A stretch of 64,000 bases of DNA from Lachnospiraceae bacterium (GCA_017395635.1 JAFQOE010000041.1:1-64000); one strand, 5' to 3'. Positions 27,212 to 36,289 are shown, numbered from the stretch's first letter. Program-made: numbers and translations. Notes: generated by a model from the letters alone, not told the origin.

Positions 27212-28384
27212 CTATTTAATTAAACTTTTCACACTTGTTCCTACAGACAACTTCTGAACACCAAAATTATCTGCAATCGTTGCACCGATATCCGCAAATG
27301 TATCTAAGACACCAAGATTCACACCTTGTTTCATCCCCTTGTGATACATCAAGACAGGAATATATTCTCTTGTATGATCGGTTCCTTTAAATGTTGGATC
27401 ACAGCCATGATCTGCATTAATAATTAACAAATCGTCTTCATGCATATCATCTAATATCTTACCAAGCTCTGCATCGAATTTTTCCAATCCTTTTGCATAC
27501 CCTTCCACATCTCTCCTATGGCCCCAGGTTGAATCGAATTCCACTAAATTGGTAAATATCAAACCATCATGTTGCGTTTCCATAAAATCAAGCGTCTTCT
27601 CTATTCCATCCATATTATTTTTCGTATGAACCGCATCTCCAATGCCTACTCCACAAAAAATATCCTCAATCTTACCAACTGCTGTTACTCTGTACCCTGC
27701 ATCTTTCAGATAACATAACAGATTTTCCTTGGAAGGTTTCAAAGAAAAATCCCGACGACTAGCAGTTCTGACATATTGATTATCTTCTTTAACAAATGGT
27801 CTCGCAATCACTCTTGCTACAGCATGTTCACCTGATAATAATTGTCTTGCTATCTCGCACATTTTATATAATTCCCGAACTGGTATGATATCCTCATGAG
27901 CAGCTATCTGGAAAACTGAATCCGCAGATGTATAAATAATCGGATGCTTGGTACTCATATGACTATCGCCAAGTTTATTGATAATATGAGTTCCGCTTGC
28001 TACACAATTACCAAGATATCCTTTGCATCCGGTACGTCTTACAAATTCATCCAGTAATTCCTTAGGGAATCCTTCCGGATAAGTCGGAAATGCCTGTTCC
28101 GTCTTAATTCCAATCATTTCCCAATGACCGATTGTAGTATCTTTTCCATTGGACAATTCTTTGGCTTTTCCATAAGCACCAATCGGTATCACATCAGTCT
28201 TTGGAAGTGTTGTATCATCAATCTGAAATAAGCCCAATTTTTCTAAATTCGGCACATGTAAACAACCTCTAACCTTCCTGATATTACCTAATGTATCTGC
28301 CCCAACATCACCAAACCTGTCAGCATCCGGAAGTTCTCCAATTCCGACACTATCTAATATTATCCAGATGACACGTTTGAACAT
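27212..28384 (-). CDS. deoB: Phosphopentomutase
   Basis: The 390-residue DeoB-type enzyme interconverts ribose- or deoxyribose-1- and 5-phosphate, feeding nucleoside sugars into central metabolism. The metal-binding motif LDSVGIGELPDA is at the N-terminus, the phosphorylated threonine in KDTTIGHWE, and the second metal site in NADHGCDPTFKGTDHTRE. It is the first gene of deoB-pdp, with GGGGTG before the ATG. Confidence 0.96.
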   Translation of the reverse strand: MFKRVIWIILDSVGIGELPDADRFGDVGADTLGNIRKVRGCLHVPNLEKLGLFQIDDTTLPKTDVIPIGAYGKAKELSNGKDTTIGHWEMIGIKTEQAFPTYPEGFPKELLDEFVRRTGCKGYLGNCVASGTHIINKLGDSHMSTKHPIIYTSADSVFQIAAHEDIIPVRELYKMCEIARQLLSGEHAVARVIARPFVKEDNQYVRTASRRDFSLKPSKENLLCYLKDAGYRVTAVGKIEDIFCGVGIGDAVHTKNNMDGIEKTLDFMETQHDGLIFTNLVEFDSTWGHRRDVEGYAKGLEKFDAELGKILDDMHEDDLLIINADHGCDPTFKGTDHTREYIPVLMYHKGMKQGVNLGVLDTFADIGATIADNFGVQKLSVGTSVKSLIK

Positions 28385-28429
28385 AGAAACACCCCATTTC
28401 TATTAAAATTTTATAAATATATTAATATT

Positions 28430-28458
28430 ATTTTACTACATCATTGATGCTAAAACAA
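28430..28458 (-). promoter_or_regulatory. Candidate promoter of deoB-pdp
   Basis: TTGTTT, 17-bp spacer, TAAAAT on the minus strand. The -35 box coincides with the T-tract of the DAHP synthase terminator. Confidence 0.5.
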
Positions 28459-28492
28459 GAAAAGGGAGATAATAGCTTTTACTATTATCTCC
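28452..28492 (-). terminator. Rho-independent terminator after the DAHP synthase gene
   Basis: GGAGAUAAUAG and CUAUUAUCUCC form a perfect 11-bp stem with a short loop, followed by CUUUUCUUGUUUU. Confidence 0.88.
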
Positions 28493-28537
28493 TCTGTATA
28501 TCTTGCTATAAATTTGCAAAAATATTCAATTTCATAT

Positions 28538-29569
28538 TTATAACAAATCTGCCATTTCAAGCAACAATCTCTCCGTTTTCTCCCAACCAAGACATGGGTC
28601 AGTGATAGACTTGCCATAACATCCTGCACCAATTGGTTGCGCACCATCCTCAATATAAGACTCCACCATAACACCTTTTACAATCTTACTCACTTCATTG
28701 CTATGACGCATACTATGAAGAATTTCTTTTACAATACGTGGCTGCTGATCCCATTTCTTACCCGAATTATTGTGATTTGCATCCACAATACAAGCAGGAT
28801 TCTTAAGGGTATCAAATTTCTGATATGCTTCATATAGCAAAATTAAATCTTCGTAATGGTAGTTAGGCATTGATACGCCATGACGATCCAAAGAACCTCT
28901 CAAAATACAGTGTGTCAACGGATTACCATCTGATTTTACCTCCCAACCAGAAGTCATAAATGTATGCTTTGACTGACCGGCAATACAAGAATTCATCATT
29001 ACAGAATAATCACCTGATGTAGGATTCTTCATACCAACAGGTACATCAATACCAGATGCTGTCAATCTATGGGACTGATTCTCTACTGAACGAGCACCAA
29101 TTGCCACATAAGATAAAATGTCAGACATATAAGGCCAATTGTCGGAATAAAGCATCTCGTCTGCAGCAGTCAAACCGGTTTCTGCGATAGAATCAATATG
29201 CATCTTACGAATTGCTTTCAAACCTTCTATAAAATTAGGTTTCTCTTCCGGATTTGGCTGATGTAACATTCCTTTATATCCGGAACCATTGGTTCTTGGC
29301 TTATTCGTATAGATTCTAGGAATAATAATAATCTTATCTTTAATTCTCTCTTGCACCTTGGCAAGACGACTAATATAATCTAATACTGCATCCTCATTAT
29401 CTGCAGAACATGGACCAATAATAGCTAAAAACTTATCCGATTCTCCTGTAAAGACTTTTGCAATTTCTGCATCCCTTTCTTCTTTTATCTTTGTAAGTTC
29501 CGGTCTCATAGGAAATAATTCTTTAATCTCCTCTGCTGATGGAACCTGCGAAATGTAATGTAAACCCAT
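28538..29569 (-). CDS. aroF: 3-deoxy-7-phosphoheptulonate synthase
   Basis: The 343-residue DAHP synthase of the AroF/AroG/AroH class condenses PEP with erythrose-4-phosphate, the entry step to chorismate and aromatic amino acids. GPCS, the PRTNGSGYKG loop and the metal/substrate motif DANHNNSGK are visible. There is no fused chorismate mutase. It has its own promoter (29620-29648) and terminator, and AAGGAG before the ATG. Which aromatic amino acid inhibits it cannot be told. Confidence 0.93.
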   Translation of the reverse strand: MGLHYISQVPSAEEIKELFPMRPELTKIKEERDAEIAKVFTGESDKFLAIIGPCSADNEDAVLDYISRLAKVQERIKDKIIIIPRIYTNKPRTNGSGYKGMLHQPNPEEKPNFIEGLKAIRKMHIDSIAETGLTAADEMLYSDNWPYMSDILSYVAIGARSVENQSHRLTASGIDVPVGMKNPTSGDYSVMMNSCIAGQSKHTFMTSGWEVKSDGNPLTHCILRGSLDRHGVSMPNYHYEDLILLYEAYQKFDTLKNPACIVDANHNNSGKKWDQQPRIVKEILHSMRHSNEVSKIVKGVMVESYIEDGAQPIGAGCYGKSITDPCLGWEKTERLLLEMADLL

Positions 29570-29619
29570 TTTCGAACTCTCCTTCGTGTCATAATATAAT
29601 TCTTTTAATTATGTTTAAC

Positions 29620-29648
29620 AGTTTAACACGTTGAAGTAGAGAAGTCAA
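29620..29648 (-). promoter_or_regulatory. Promoter of the DAHP synthase gene
   Basis: TTGACT, 17-bp spacer, TAAACT on the minus strand, starting at the stop codon of the upstream dacF paralog. Confidence 0.65.
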
Positions 29649-30946
29649 CTACTATGAACACAAAAATAGTAATAACATATTTGTTTCAAAATATATTTAT
29701 ATGTAATTCTATTTTTCTCTTCGTTTGAATATAGGGGTAACACTTTATATTTTTCATCATTCACATAAATTGTTATCTTTCCAATCGTTTCTCCTTTTTG
29801 CACCGGAGCATTCAGTTGTACCGGTAACTTCACATCAAAAGATATCTTTTCATCTTCCTTGACTAACAGAGAAACTGTATCATTTACATATGGTTTAATC
29901 ACTCCACCTTCTATACTATCCACCACCGGAATTTCTTGAAAAGTAACCCCCTTTGACAATATTTCTTTTGAATTATAATGATTCATTCCATAGTCTATAA
30001 GTTCGTGGGTATCCTTCCATTTATAACTTTTGTTGGGTGGCCATCCGCTTGCCAAAACAACACTTACCAATGTTTTATCATCGCGTCTTGCTGCTCCTAC
30101 AAAGCAATATCCGGCATCATTGGTAAATCCCGTCTTTATTCCTATCGCTCCGTCGTAAGATGTTAAAAACTTATCTTTATTATTAACTGTAAAACTTCTT
30201 CCTGTTGTCTGTTCATGAAAGGTATGAGATGCTTTTTGAATAATATCCAGAAAATCTTGATTTTTAATTGCATAACTGGATATTAATGCCATATCATATG
30301 CAGTGGTATAATGTCCTTCCGCATCCAGTCCGTTTGGCGTAACAAAATTCGTATCATATGCACCAATTTCTTTTGCTTTTTCATTCATCATTGTTGCAAA
30401 TCCTTCTACACTGCCTCCCACATGTTCCGCAATAGCCACCGCCGTATCATTATGAGATTCTAACATCAGTGAATATAACAAATCCGATAATATGTATTGT
30501 TCTCCTGTTTTTATATTCAATTGAACATCCGGCATAGAAGAAGCATAATCCGATACTGTAACAACATCCTGAAGATTTGCATTTTCCAATGTAATTAAAA
30601 GTGTCATTATTTTTGTAGTACTTGCCATAGGAACTTTTTGATAACCTTCTTTTTCAAATAAAACTCTTCCATTGGACGCATCCATTAACAACGCATATTT
30701 TGCATTAAGTCCCGATGGCTCCAAATCCTTTTTCGTTACATCGCCATCTACCGGTAATGATTCATTTGCAAGATGATAGATATTCGTTTTTTGATGTGTC
30801 TTCACACCTCTTACATTTTCCTTGCTATAAACAAGAATACCAGTCAAAATAGCAAATACCATTAATAAGCACATTGTAAGACTTGTATTCCTATGTTTTT
30901 GAAAAAAACAATAAAAAAATGACATATTTCCGAACCTGTATCTCAT
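29645..30946 (-). CDS. D-alanyl-D-alanine carboxypeptidase, second DacF-type
   Basis: The 433-residue paralog of the gene at 24497 has a hydrophobic N-terminal anchor (about residues 23-42), STTK, SHN and KTG active-site motifs, and a PBP5-like C-terminal domain. One copy may serve vegetative growth and the other sporulation, as with DacF in Bacillus; this is inference. The start is uncertain between the ATG at 30946 and one at 30925, neither with a strong binding site. It follows scpB by about 110 bp with nothing notable in the gap. Confidence 0.9.
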   Translation of the reverse strand: MRYRFGNMSFFYCFFQKHRNTSLTMCLLMVFAILTGILVYSKENVRGVKTHQKTNIYHLANESLPVDGDVTKKDLEPSGLNAKYALLMDASNGRVLFEKEGYQKVPMASTTKIMTLLITLENANLQDVVTVSDYASSMPDVQLNIKTGEQYILSDLLYSLMLESHNDTAVAIAEHVGGSVEGFATMMNEKAKEIGAYDTNFVTPNGLDAEGHYTTAYDMALISSYAIKNQDFLDIIQKASHTFHEQTTGRSFTVNNKDKFLTSYDGAIGIKTGFTNDAGYCFVGAARRDDKTLVSVVLASGWPPNKSYKWKDTHELIDYGMNHYNSKEILSKGVTFQEIPVVDSIEGGVIKPYVNDTVSLLVKEDEKISFDVKLPVQLNAPVQKGETIGKITIYVNDEKYKVLPLYSNEEKNRITYKYILKQICYYYFCVHSS

Positions 30947-31058
30947 TGATACAAGTATATGAAATAGTCATTTGTTTTATTAATCAAAATTAAACTGTCC
31001 TTCATTTCTAAATAGATGAATCACTATGTAAAATAATGAACTCACCGAACAACCAGCA

Positions 31059-31643
31059 TCAATCTTTGACCGGCGCAAAGGTAAGCTGTGCTTCTTCCAT
31101 TGCCTGTTGCTTAAAGTCCTCAATCTTATCCGGCGTAATAATCGGCAACTCATCTGTAGACTGAACACCAAAGCTACGTAAGAAATCATCTGTTGTTCCA
31201 AAAAGAATTGGTCTACCTATAGCATCCAAACGACCAACCTCTTTTATCAAATTATATTCTACTAATTTGTTCACGGCATGCACACAAGAAACGCCACGAA
31301 TAGCCTCAATCTCCTGTCTGGTTATCGGTTGCTTATAAGCTACAATAGAAAGCGTTTCCAATAATACATCTGTTAATACATGTTTTTTGGGAATATTGAC
31401 TACCTTAATTAACGTATCATAATAATCGGCTTTGGTACACATTTGAAAAGAATCCTCAATCTCCACGATGCGAATCCCTCTGTCTGCGCTGTCATACTTG
31501 TCCATCATGTTATGAATAATCTTTACTACTGTATCCACATCCATCTCTAATGCCTGTGCTATTCTTTCTCTTTCAACAGCTTCTCCAACCGAAAATAAAA
31601 CCGCTTCAATTCTTCCTTCAATCACATTCATATCCTGTTCCAT
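31059..31643 (-). CDS. scpB: Segregation and condensation protein B
   Basis: The 194-residue winged-helix protein dimerises and binds ScpA in the SMC-ScpAB condensin that organises and separates chromosomes. It has the family motifs EAVLFSVGEAV near the N-terminus, LLETLSIVAYKQPITRQEIEAIRGV and GRPILFGTTDDFLRSFG. AGGAG precedes the ATG. It lies directly behind scpA, the standard order. Confidence 0.96.
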   Translation of the reverse strand: MEQDMNVIEGRIEAVLFSVGEAVERERIAQALEMDVDTVVKIIHNMMDKYDSADRGIRIVEIEDSFQMCTKADYYDTLIKVVNIPKKHVLTDVLLETLSIVAYKQPITRQEIEAIRGVSCVHAVNKLVEYNLIKEVGRLDAIGRPILFGTTDDFLRSFGVQSTDELPIITPDKIEDFKQQAMEEAQLTFAPVKD

Positions 31644-31702
31644 ATATTTTAACTCCTGTATGTATCACTTACCGATTAGTATTCCTTGTAATCTAATCTT
31701 TT

Positions 31703-32548
31703 CTATTCTTCTATCATGTCTTTCTTTTCTTCTTTTGCATCCACTTCACTATGTACTACTTCATTCGTTTTGTTATCAGGTGTTGCATTATTATCTGCCT
31801 CAATCTCATCCAATGAATCGATCACAATCTCACCAAAGGTCTCTTCTTGACGAATTGTAATTGCACCAACCTTCATTAATTCCAAAATCGACATAAATGT
31901 AATAATAATATTCATTCTGGTTGGTTGTGACTCCAAAAGTGTGCGGAAATTAATACCTTTCAAACCTCGAACCTCTTCTCGGATTTGTACCATTCTGTCT
32001 TCAATATTAATCTCTTCTTTTTCGATCGTACCAAACTTAGAACGAATCGGGTCAATCTTATCTACCTGCTTACGCATGATAGACTGGAATATCTCATTTA
32101 ACTTATTCAGCGTCATTCCATCTACTAAAGTTGCCGGATCTATCTCTTCCTTATATGCAGCAACCTCCTTTGGAATAGTCGGCTTCTTATATAGATTATG
32201 GGATGCATCCAACTCCATATCCTTAAGCTCTAACGCCGCATATTTGTACATTTTGTACTCAAGCAAACGTCTTACCAGCTCTGCTCTTGGATCCTCTTCC
32301 TCCACCTCTTCCTCTTCTTCTCTCGGAAGTAACATCTTGGACTTAATCTGCAAAAGCGTACCTGCCATTACCAAAAACTCACTCATGACATCCATGTCCC
32401 GTTCCTGCATCTGTTCCACATACTCCAGATACTGTTCAGTAATTGTTACAATTGGAATATCATAAATGTCAACTTTATTCTTTTCTATTAAATGCAACAA
32501 CAAGTCCAATGGACCTTCAAAAACTTGCAGCTTATACGCAATTCCCAT
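31703..32548 (-). CDS. scpA: Segregation and condensation protein A
   Basis: The 281-residue kleisin subunit bridges the SMC heads. The N-terminal motif VFEGPLDLLLHLIEKNKVDIYDIP is diagnostic, and the C-terminal winged helix is followed by an acidic tail of about 35 residues (ending KEEKKDMIEE). GGGAGA precedes the ATG. The promoter (32631-32659) is consensus-like and an inverted repeat surrounds it. Confidence 0.96.
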   Translation of the reverse strand: MGIAYKLQVFEGPLDLLLHLIEKNKVDIYDIPIVTITEQYLEYVEQMQERDMDVMSEFLVMAGTLLQIKSKMLLPREEEEEVEEEDPRAELVRRLLEYKMYKYAALELKDMELDASHNLYKKPTIPKEVAAYKEEIDPATLVDGMTLNKLNEIFQSIMRKQVDKIDPIRSKFGTIEKEEINIEDRMVQIREEVRGLKGINFRTLLESQPTRMNIIITFMSILELMKVGAITIRQEETFGEIVIDSLDEIEADNNATPDNKTNEVVHSEVDAKEEKKDMIEE

Positions 32549-32573
32549 GGTTTATCTCCCATATATATACTAC

Positions 32574-32599
32574 GTAATTATCCCATACCGAACAATTAC
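32574..32599. repeat. Interspersed palindrome with compensated arms, reversed copy
   Basis: Arms GTAATT and AATTAC replace the usual GTAACT and AGTTAC, so pairing is kept by changes on both sides. The core contains TACCGAAC, the reverse of the usual GTTCAGTA. It lies in the scpA leader. Confidence 0.6.
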
Positions 32600-32630
32600 C
32601 ATCCTATTTGCTATTGAAAACAACTCTCTA

Positions 32631-32659
32631 ATTATATATGAATTCATCTCAAATAGCAA
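32631..32659 (-). promoter_or_regulatory. scpA promoter
   Basis: TTGCTA, 17-bp spacer, perfect TATAAT. Arms TTGCTATT (32608-32615) and AATAGCAA (32652-32659) form an inverted repeat, one arm on the -35 box. Confidence 0.7.
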
Positions 32660-32673
32660 CTTAAACAACTTTC

Positions 32674-33264
32674 CTATTTTATCAAAAAAATACAAGCAAA
32701 GACCACAATTCCCAGTATGATAAAGAATACACCTGACACTACAATCATTGCTAATCCTGTATTAGAAGGCTCCACATTATTATACCTGTATCCTTCTAGA
32801 GACATCCATGCTTTATCAGGCGCTACAATGAAGAAAATTCCTAAAGCAACCAAAAAAATAACAAGCAGAATTTTACCCACAGGTGATGTCTTAGAAGCAT
32901 TATATGTAATCAAATAACACAACGTACTGCCGGATTCATAATCTTCATTACTATCATCAACTGAAGCAATTTCTTCACCTTCATTACCGGTGTTTCTATA
33001 ACCGGTACTCACATAGCCACTATCTTCATCACCATAAGCCTCAGAATAAAAAGTCCCATTCGGATATGTAATATCAATTTCATAAGATGTTGCATCGCCT
33101 GTGTAATCAAATTCATAAGTATATTTTCCATCATATATGGTGTTTGTATTATGATTTACTTCATATTTTTTCCCATTCATTTCAACAGTGTATTCACTGC
33201 GATAACATCCACATAGAATTACCAATAATAATAAATTGAAAACAAGAATAATATGTTTTTTCAT
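32674..33264 (-). CDS. Lipoprotein with C-terminal DUF6199-like membrane domain
   Basis: The protein of about 196 residues starts with a lipoprotein signal peptide whose lipobox is LCGC (cysteine near residue 20). An acidic, Tyr/Gly-rich extracytoplasmic part of about 110 residues follows, then two membrane helices flanking PDKAWMSLEGYRY, a motif I associate with DUF6199. The function is unknown. GGAGG lies 5 bases before the ATG at 33264; a TTG four codons upstream is within that site. Promoter at 33347-33374. Confidence 0.78.
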   Translation of the reverse strand: MKKHIILVFNLLLLVILCGCYRSEYTVEMNGKKYEVNHNTNTIYDGKYTYEFDYTGDATSYEIDITYPNGTFYSEAYGDEDSGYVSTGYRNTGNEGEEIASVDDSNEDYESGSTLCYLITYNASKTSPVGKILLVIFLVALGIFFIVAPDKAWMSLEGYRYNNVEPSNTGLAMIVVSGVFFIILGIVVFACIFLIK

Positions 33265-33346
33265 ATGTACCTCCAAGACTACTCACTCAACAAAGCTTCT
33301 ATCGCCTTTGCCGTGAGCAATAAATATTTATTTCAAACTCTTTTCT

Positions 33347-33374
33347 ATTGTAACGAATTTTCTTTGCAAGTCAA
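33347..33374 (-). promoter_or_regulatory. Promoter of the lipoprotein gene
   Basis: TTGACT, 16-bp spacer, TACAAT on the minus strand. Confidence 0.6.
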
Positions 33375-33454
33375 TCTATAATATACCTAAAATGGACAAA
33401 CATATCATATAAAATCTCTATCTATAACACTCCATTTCATCCAACACCACGCAC

Positions 33455-33534
33455 ATTCAATATATCCAAACATTCGATACATCATCTATATTCAACAAGC
33501 CAACTATATTCAATACGTCAACTATATTCAATAC
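33455..33534. repeat. Short degenerate tandem repeat
   Basis: Two 18-bp units (33499-33516 and 33517-33534) sharing CAACTATATTCAATAC differ at one base. Weaker ATTCAATA-like units precede them. It sits at the left edge of the palindromic element, in the 633-bp gene-free stretch 33265-33897. Confidence 0.55.
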
Positions 33535-33555
33535 AGAACACGGCATCGGGTGTGG

Positions 33556-33878
33556 CGAGACTTTCGAATAGCAAGAAAAATCCTACTATATCATGTATCT
33601 TTACACGAAATAAAAATAATTATGACAATTTGTTATCTCGTAGGATATTAGATTTTCTTAACAATTCACAAACACGGTAGGGTTATGCCAACACGGATGT
33701 TGGCATAAGGCTGAGTAAGCCATGGATGGCGTATCTCAGCCGACCCGAATGCATCCTAAAAATAAACGAATTGTTTAGAAAATCTTATGTCCGAAGAGCT
33801 CAACAAATTTCATAATATATTTTTATAAGCGTTATACACATATAGTAGGATTTTCACGTCCATTTTAAAAGTCAGGGA
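33556..33878. mobile_element. About 320-bp palindromic element (MITE-like), non-coding
   Basis: The two ends are imperfect inverted repeats of about 110 bp: AAAATCCTACTATAT (33577-33591) recurs inverted at 33840-33854, and GATTTTCTTAACAATTC (33651-33667) recurs inverted at 33768-33784 with one mismatch. The centre has two hairpins: a perfect 11-bp stem TTATGCCAACA/TGTTGGCATAA (33673-33698), and GGCTGAG/CTCAGCC with an inner GCCAT/ATGGC (33699-33741). No open frame and no clear target duplication were found. The right 99 bp recur at 36455-36553. It could be a miniature transposable element or a structured RNA. Confidence 0.7.
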
Positions 33879-33897
33879 TATTTCTACAAACTTGAAT

Positions 33898-34377
33898 TTA
33901 TCTAAATTTCTCTAAATGAAATATTTGTTGTTCATCAACGACATCAATACCATTCTTATATGTATATCCCAGTTTTTTATAAAAATCGCACGCTGTAATT
34001 GAAGCAGGAACTTCTATACGCTTTGCTCTTAAAAAGTATTCATCCGTTTCCAATATTTCAATTATCCTTCTACCGACACCCATCCCTTGGTATTCCGGTA
34101 AGACAAATATGGTAAACAAACAACTTTCATCCTCTTTTTCACAATATGGTGCTATTGATCCACAGCCTATAATAGAATCATTATCACAAATGACATAGAA
34201 ATGTGCCGATCCAGCTCTCTCTATTACACCACTTGGAGTAAACATTTTTGCATGATTTTCTATATGCTCTGCTGAATAATCTTTTATATTGGTTGTTCTT
34301 AAAGTCTTAATAATTAATTTTGATACCTCGTCCGCATCACTCTTTTGAAATCTTCTTACATTATATATTTTATTCAT
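33898..34377 (-). CDS. GNAT family N-acetyltransferase
   Basis: The 159-residue protein has a single acetyltransferase fold. The acetyl-CoA loop is VLPEYQGMGVGRRIIEIL, and CDFYKKLGY follows near the C-terminus. The substrate is unknown; it may be a small amine or a protein N-terminus. GGAGA precedes the ATG. It is followed 22 bp later by the palindromic element. I saw no clear promoter in the 144 bp upstream. Confidence 0.88.
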   Translation of the reverse strand: MNKIYNVRRFQKSDADEVSKLIIKTLRTTNIKDYSAEHIENHAKMFTPSGVIERAGSAHFYVICDNDSIIGCGSIAPYCEKEDESCLFTIFVLPEYQGMGVGRRIIEILETDEYFLRAKRIEVPASITACDFYKKLGYTYKNGIDVVDEQQIFHLEKFR

Positions 34378-34521
34378 ATTAATCTCCTGTAAACATTTTA
34401 TGTATCTTTTGGAAGTTGCCGTAGCACAGGATCATGCAACCTTTGCCAGAAAAAAATATAACCTCTCTGTATTTCATCTCATGTTCCAAGCTTGTTTCTC
34501 GAATTGCTCTTTCTCCCATAA

Positions 34522-35421
34522 TCAATAAAAGTTTTCCCATAATTCTTCCATCTTTTCTTCCGTGACAAATCCAACAGAAGCTCCGTCAAAACCAATCTTA
34601 TAGGACGCAAATATTTGTGCTCTCATAAGGGCTTCATCCGCTTTCAAACCTTTTGCGTAATAATGTACAAAAGAACTGCATAATGCATCACCTGCACCCA
34701 CGGTATTAACCACATTACCAACCGTAACCGCCGGTAATTCGTAAAATCTTGCTTCTGATTTTACATACATAAGTGCCCCTTTATCTCCTCTTCCTAATAT
34801 AATAATATCATTTCCGTATGTATTCTCCAAAGTCATAATGAACTCTTTATAATCACCTTTGATATTTTCATCGCTTAAGAACAGGATATTCGCATACTGC
34901 ATAAAATCTCTGTTATACTCATCATTGATGTCCCCTAATACATGGACATCTGTAACAATGATCTTATTATCTGCTTTTGCTTTTCTTAATAAATCTCTGT
35001 TGAAATTTGCATTACATGCGATAACAATATCACAATCTTCATATAATTCTTTTCCATAATCCAAAGTCGCTTCTTGAACATCCTTAAGATCACAATATAT
35101 TTGTCGCTTTCCGGTATCGTCATACAATACTGCTGAACTTGGTGTAGCCTTGAGATTATTTTTCACATATTCTGTTGATATATCTATGTTTGCTAATTCT
35201 TCCCTAATATATTTAGCGCTAAAATCATCACCCATCATAGACACAAATCTCACATCATCTCCCAATATTTTGAGGGCTTTTACCAAATTATATGCAACAC
35301 CTGACACTCTTGTGTTTACCCCAAAAAATGGATAATCAATCGGAAAATATTCAATAGGAAATTGTTTAATCTTAATCGTTGTTTCTGTGTTAATTAATCC
35401 TGATACAAGAATTTTTTTCAT
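34522..35421 (-). CDS. PfkB family carbohydrate kinase
   Basis: The 299-residue ribokinase-fold sugar or nucleoside kinase has an N-terminal region (ILVSGLINTETTIKIKQFPIEYFPI) and the catalytic GAGDALCSSF near residue 242 with the base aspartate. Motifs do not separate ribokinase, fructokinase or a nucleoside kinase. It follows the TrmB-like regulator gene by 18 bp, so the regulator very likely controls it. GAGGTAAAG precedes the ATG. Confidence 0.9.
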   Translation of the reverse strand: MKKILVSGLINTETTIKIKQFPIEYFPIDYPFFGVNTRVSGVAYNLVKALKILGDDVRFVSMMGDDFSAKYIREELANIDISTEYVKNNLKATPSSAVLYDDTGKRQIYCDLKDVQEATLDYGKELYEDCDIVIACNANFNRDLLRKAKADNKIIVTDVHVLGDINDEYNRDFMQYANILFLSDENIKGDYKEFIMTLENTYGNDIIILGRGDKGALMYVKSEARFYELPAVTVGNVVNTVGAGDALCSSFVHYYAKGLKADEALMRAQIFASYKIGFDGASVGFVTEEKMEELWENFY

Positions 35422-35439
35422 AATACTTTACCTCTTTTC

Positions 35440-36240
35440 TTATTTTTTAATTTCCTGGCAACCTTTTGTTTCCTGATTCGTATTTAGTTGAATCTTATCG
35501 TAGATTTCTTTCCCAAAGATATTTCTAAGCTTTAACATATAGATATCGTTATGTATATGCTCTCTTACGACATCTTTCATAAGCTTATTGTTACTTATGG
35601 TTCCGCTCCAATTGCCTCTTGCATTGCCCGCGTCCGCTATCATTACTAAATTTTCATCTGCCACAATCATAATTCTGCTATCGGTATTTTCCGGTCTTCT
35701 TTCTCTTTCATGAGAATAAACTTCCACCTCCGGAATCGCCGAACAACTTGTAACAAAAGAAAAAACAATAATACGTACATTTCTCTCAATTGCGCTTCTG
35801 AATGTATCTTCAAAAACGTCCAACTCAACATCGGTATTGATAAATACTTCTTTCTCCGCATTATCTATAATATACTTCATCTTGCCAATAATGTTGTCAT
35901 ACCCTTTAATGATTGCACTTTTCTCCTCATATCTGGTTTCGAGATAACCTTTCAGTCCATCTTTGGCATTCGAAATATTTTTCTTATAATCTGACTCAAC
36001 CTTATTCAAAAGCACTTCCGGTTCTTTCGCGATATACATTACTGTATCTTCCGGAATCACTTCCACCATACCTTTATCCACCATATGTTCTAAAGCATTG
36101 TATATAGATGACCTGGAAATATCGACCTTTTTAGCAATCTGATAAGGTGACATCGTACCATTATCTAACAGTATGAGATATATATTAACTTCGAGTGCAG
36201 AAAAACCTAATCCTTCAAGGCTTTTTCTTATTGTTTCCAT
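35440..36240 (-). CDS. TrmB-like sugar-responsive transcriptional regulator
   Basis: The 266-residue protein has an N-terminal winged helix (about residues 5-75; LGFSALEVNIYLILLDNGTMSPYQIAKKVDISRSSIY as its core region) and a C-terminal domain resembling the phospholipase D-like effector part of TrmB proteins. In the family this domain binds sugars or sugar phosphates. It starts the regulator-kinase pair. GGGAGG precedes the ATG and a good promoter lies at 36290-36318. Confidence 0.88.
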   Translation of the reverse strand: METIRKSLEGLGFSALEVNIYLILLDNGTMSPYQIAKKVDISRSSIYNALEHMVDKGMVEVIPEDTVMYIAKEPEVLLNKVESDYKKNISNAKDGLKGYLETRYEEKSAIIKGYDNIIGKMKYIIDNAEKEVFINTDVELDVFEDTFRSAIERNVRIIVFSFVTSCSAIPEVEVYSHERERRPENTDSRIMIVADENLVMIADAGNARGNWSGTISNNKLMKDVVREHIHNDIYMLKLRNIFGKEIYDKIQLNTNQETKGCQEIKK

Positions 36241-36289
36241 ACTAACCTCCCTTTAATATAGACTTTCAATGCGTTGTTCATTTTATACA

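Noticed and set aside
30980..31201. 73-codon minus-strand frame behind scpB
   Set aside because: It mostly overlaps scpB out of frame and has no family features or ribosome binding site.
34379..34477. 32-codon minus-strand frame ending at the GNAT start
   Set aside because: No ribosome binding site and odd composition; its stop overlaps the GNAT binding site only by chance, as far as I can tell.
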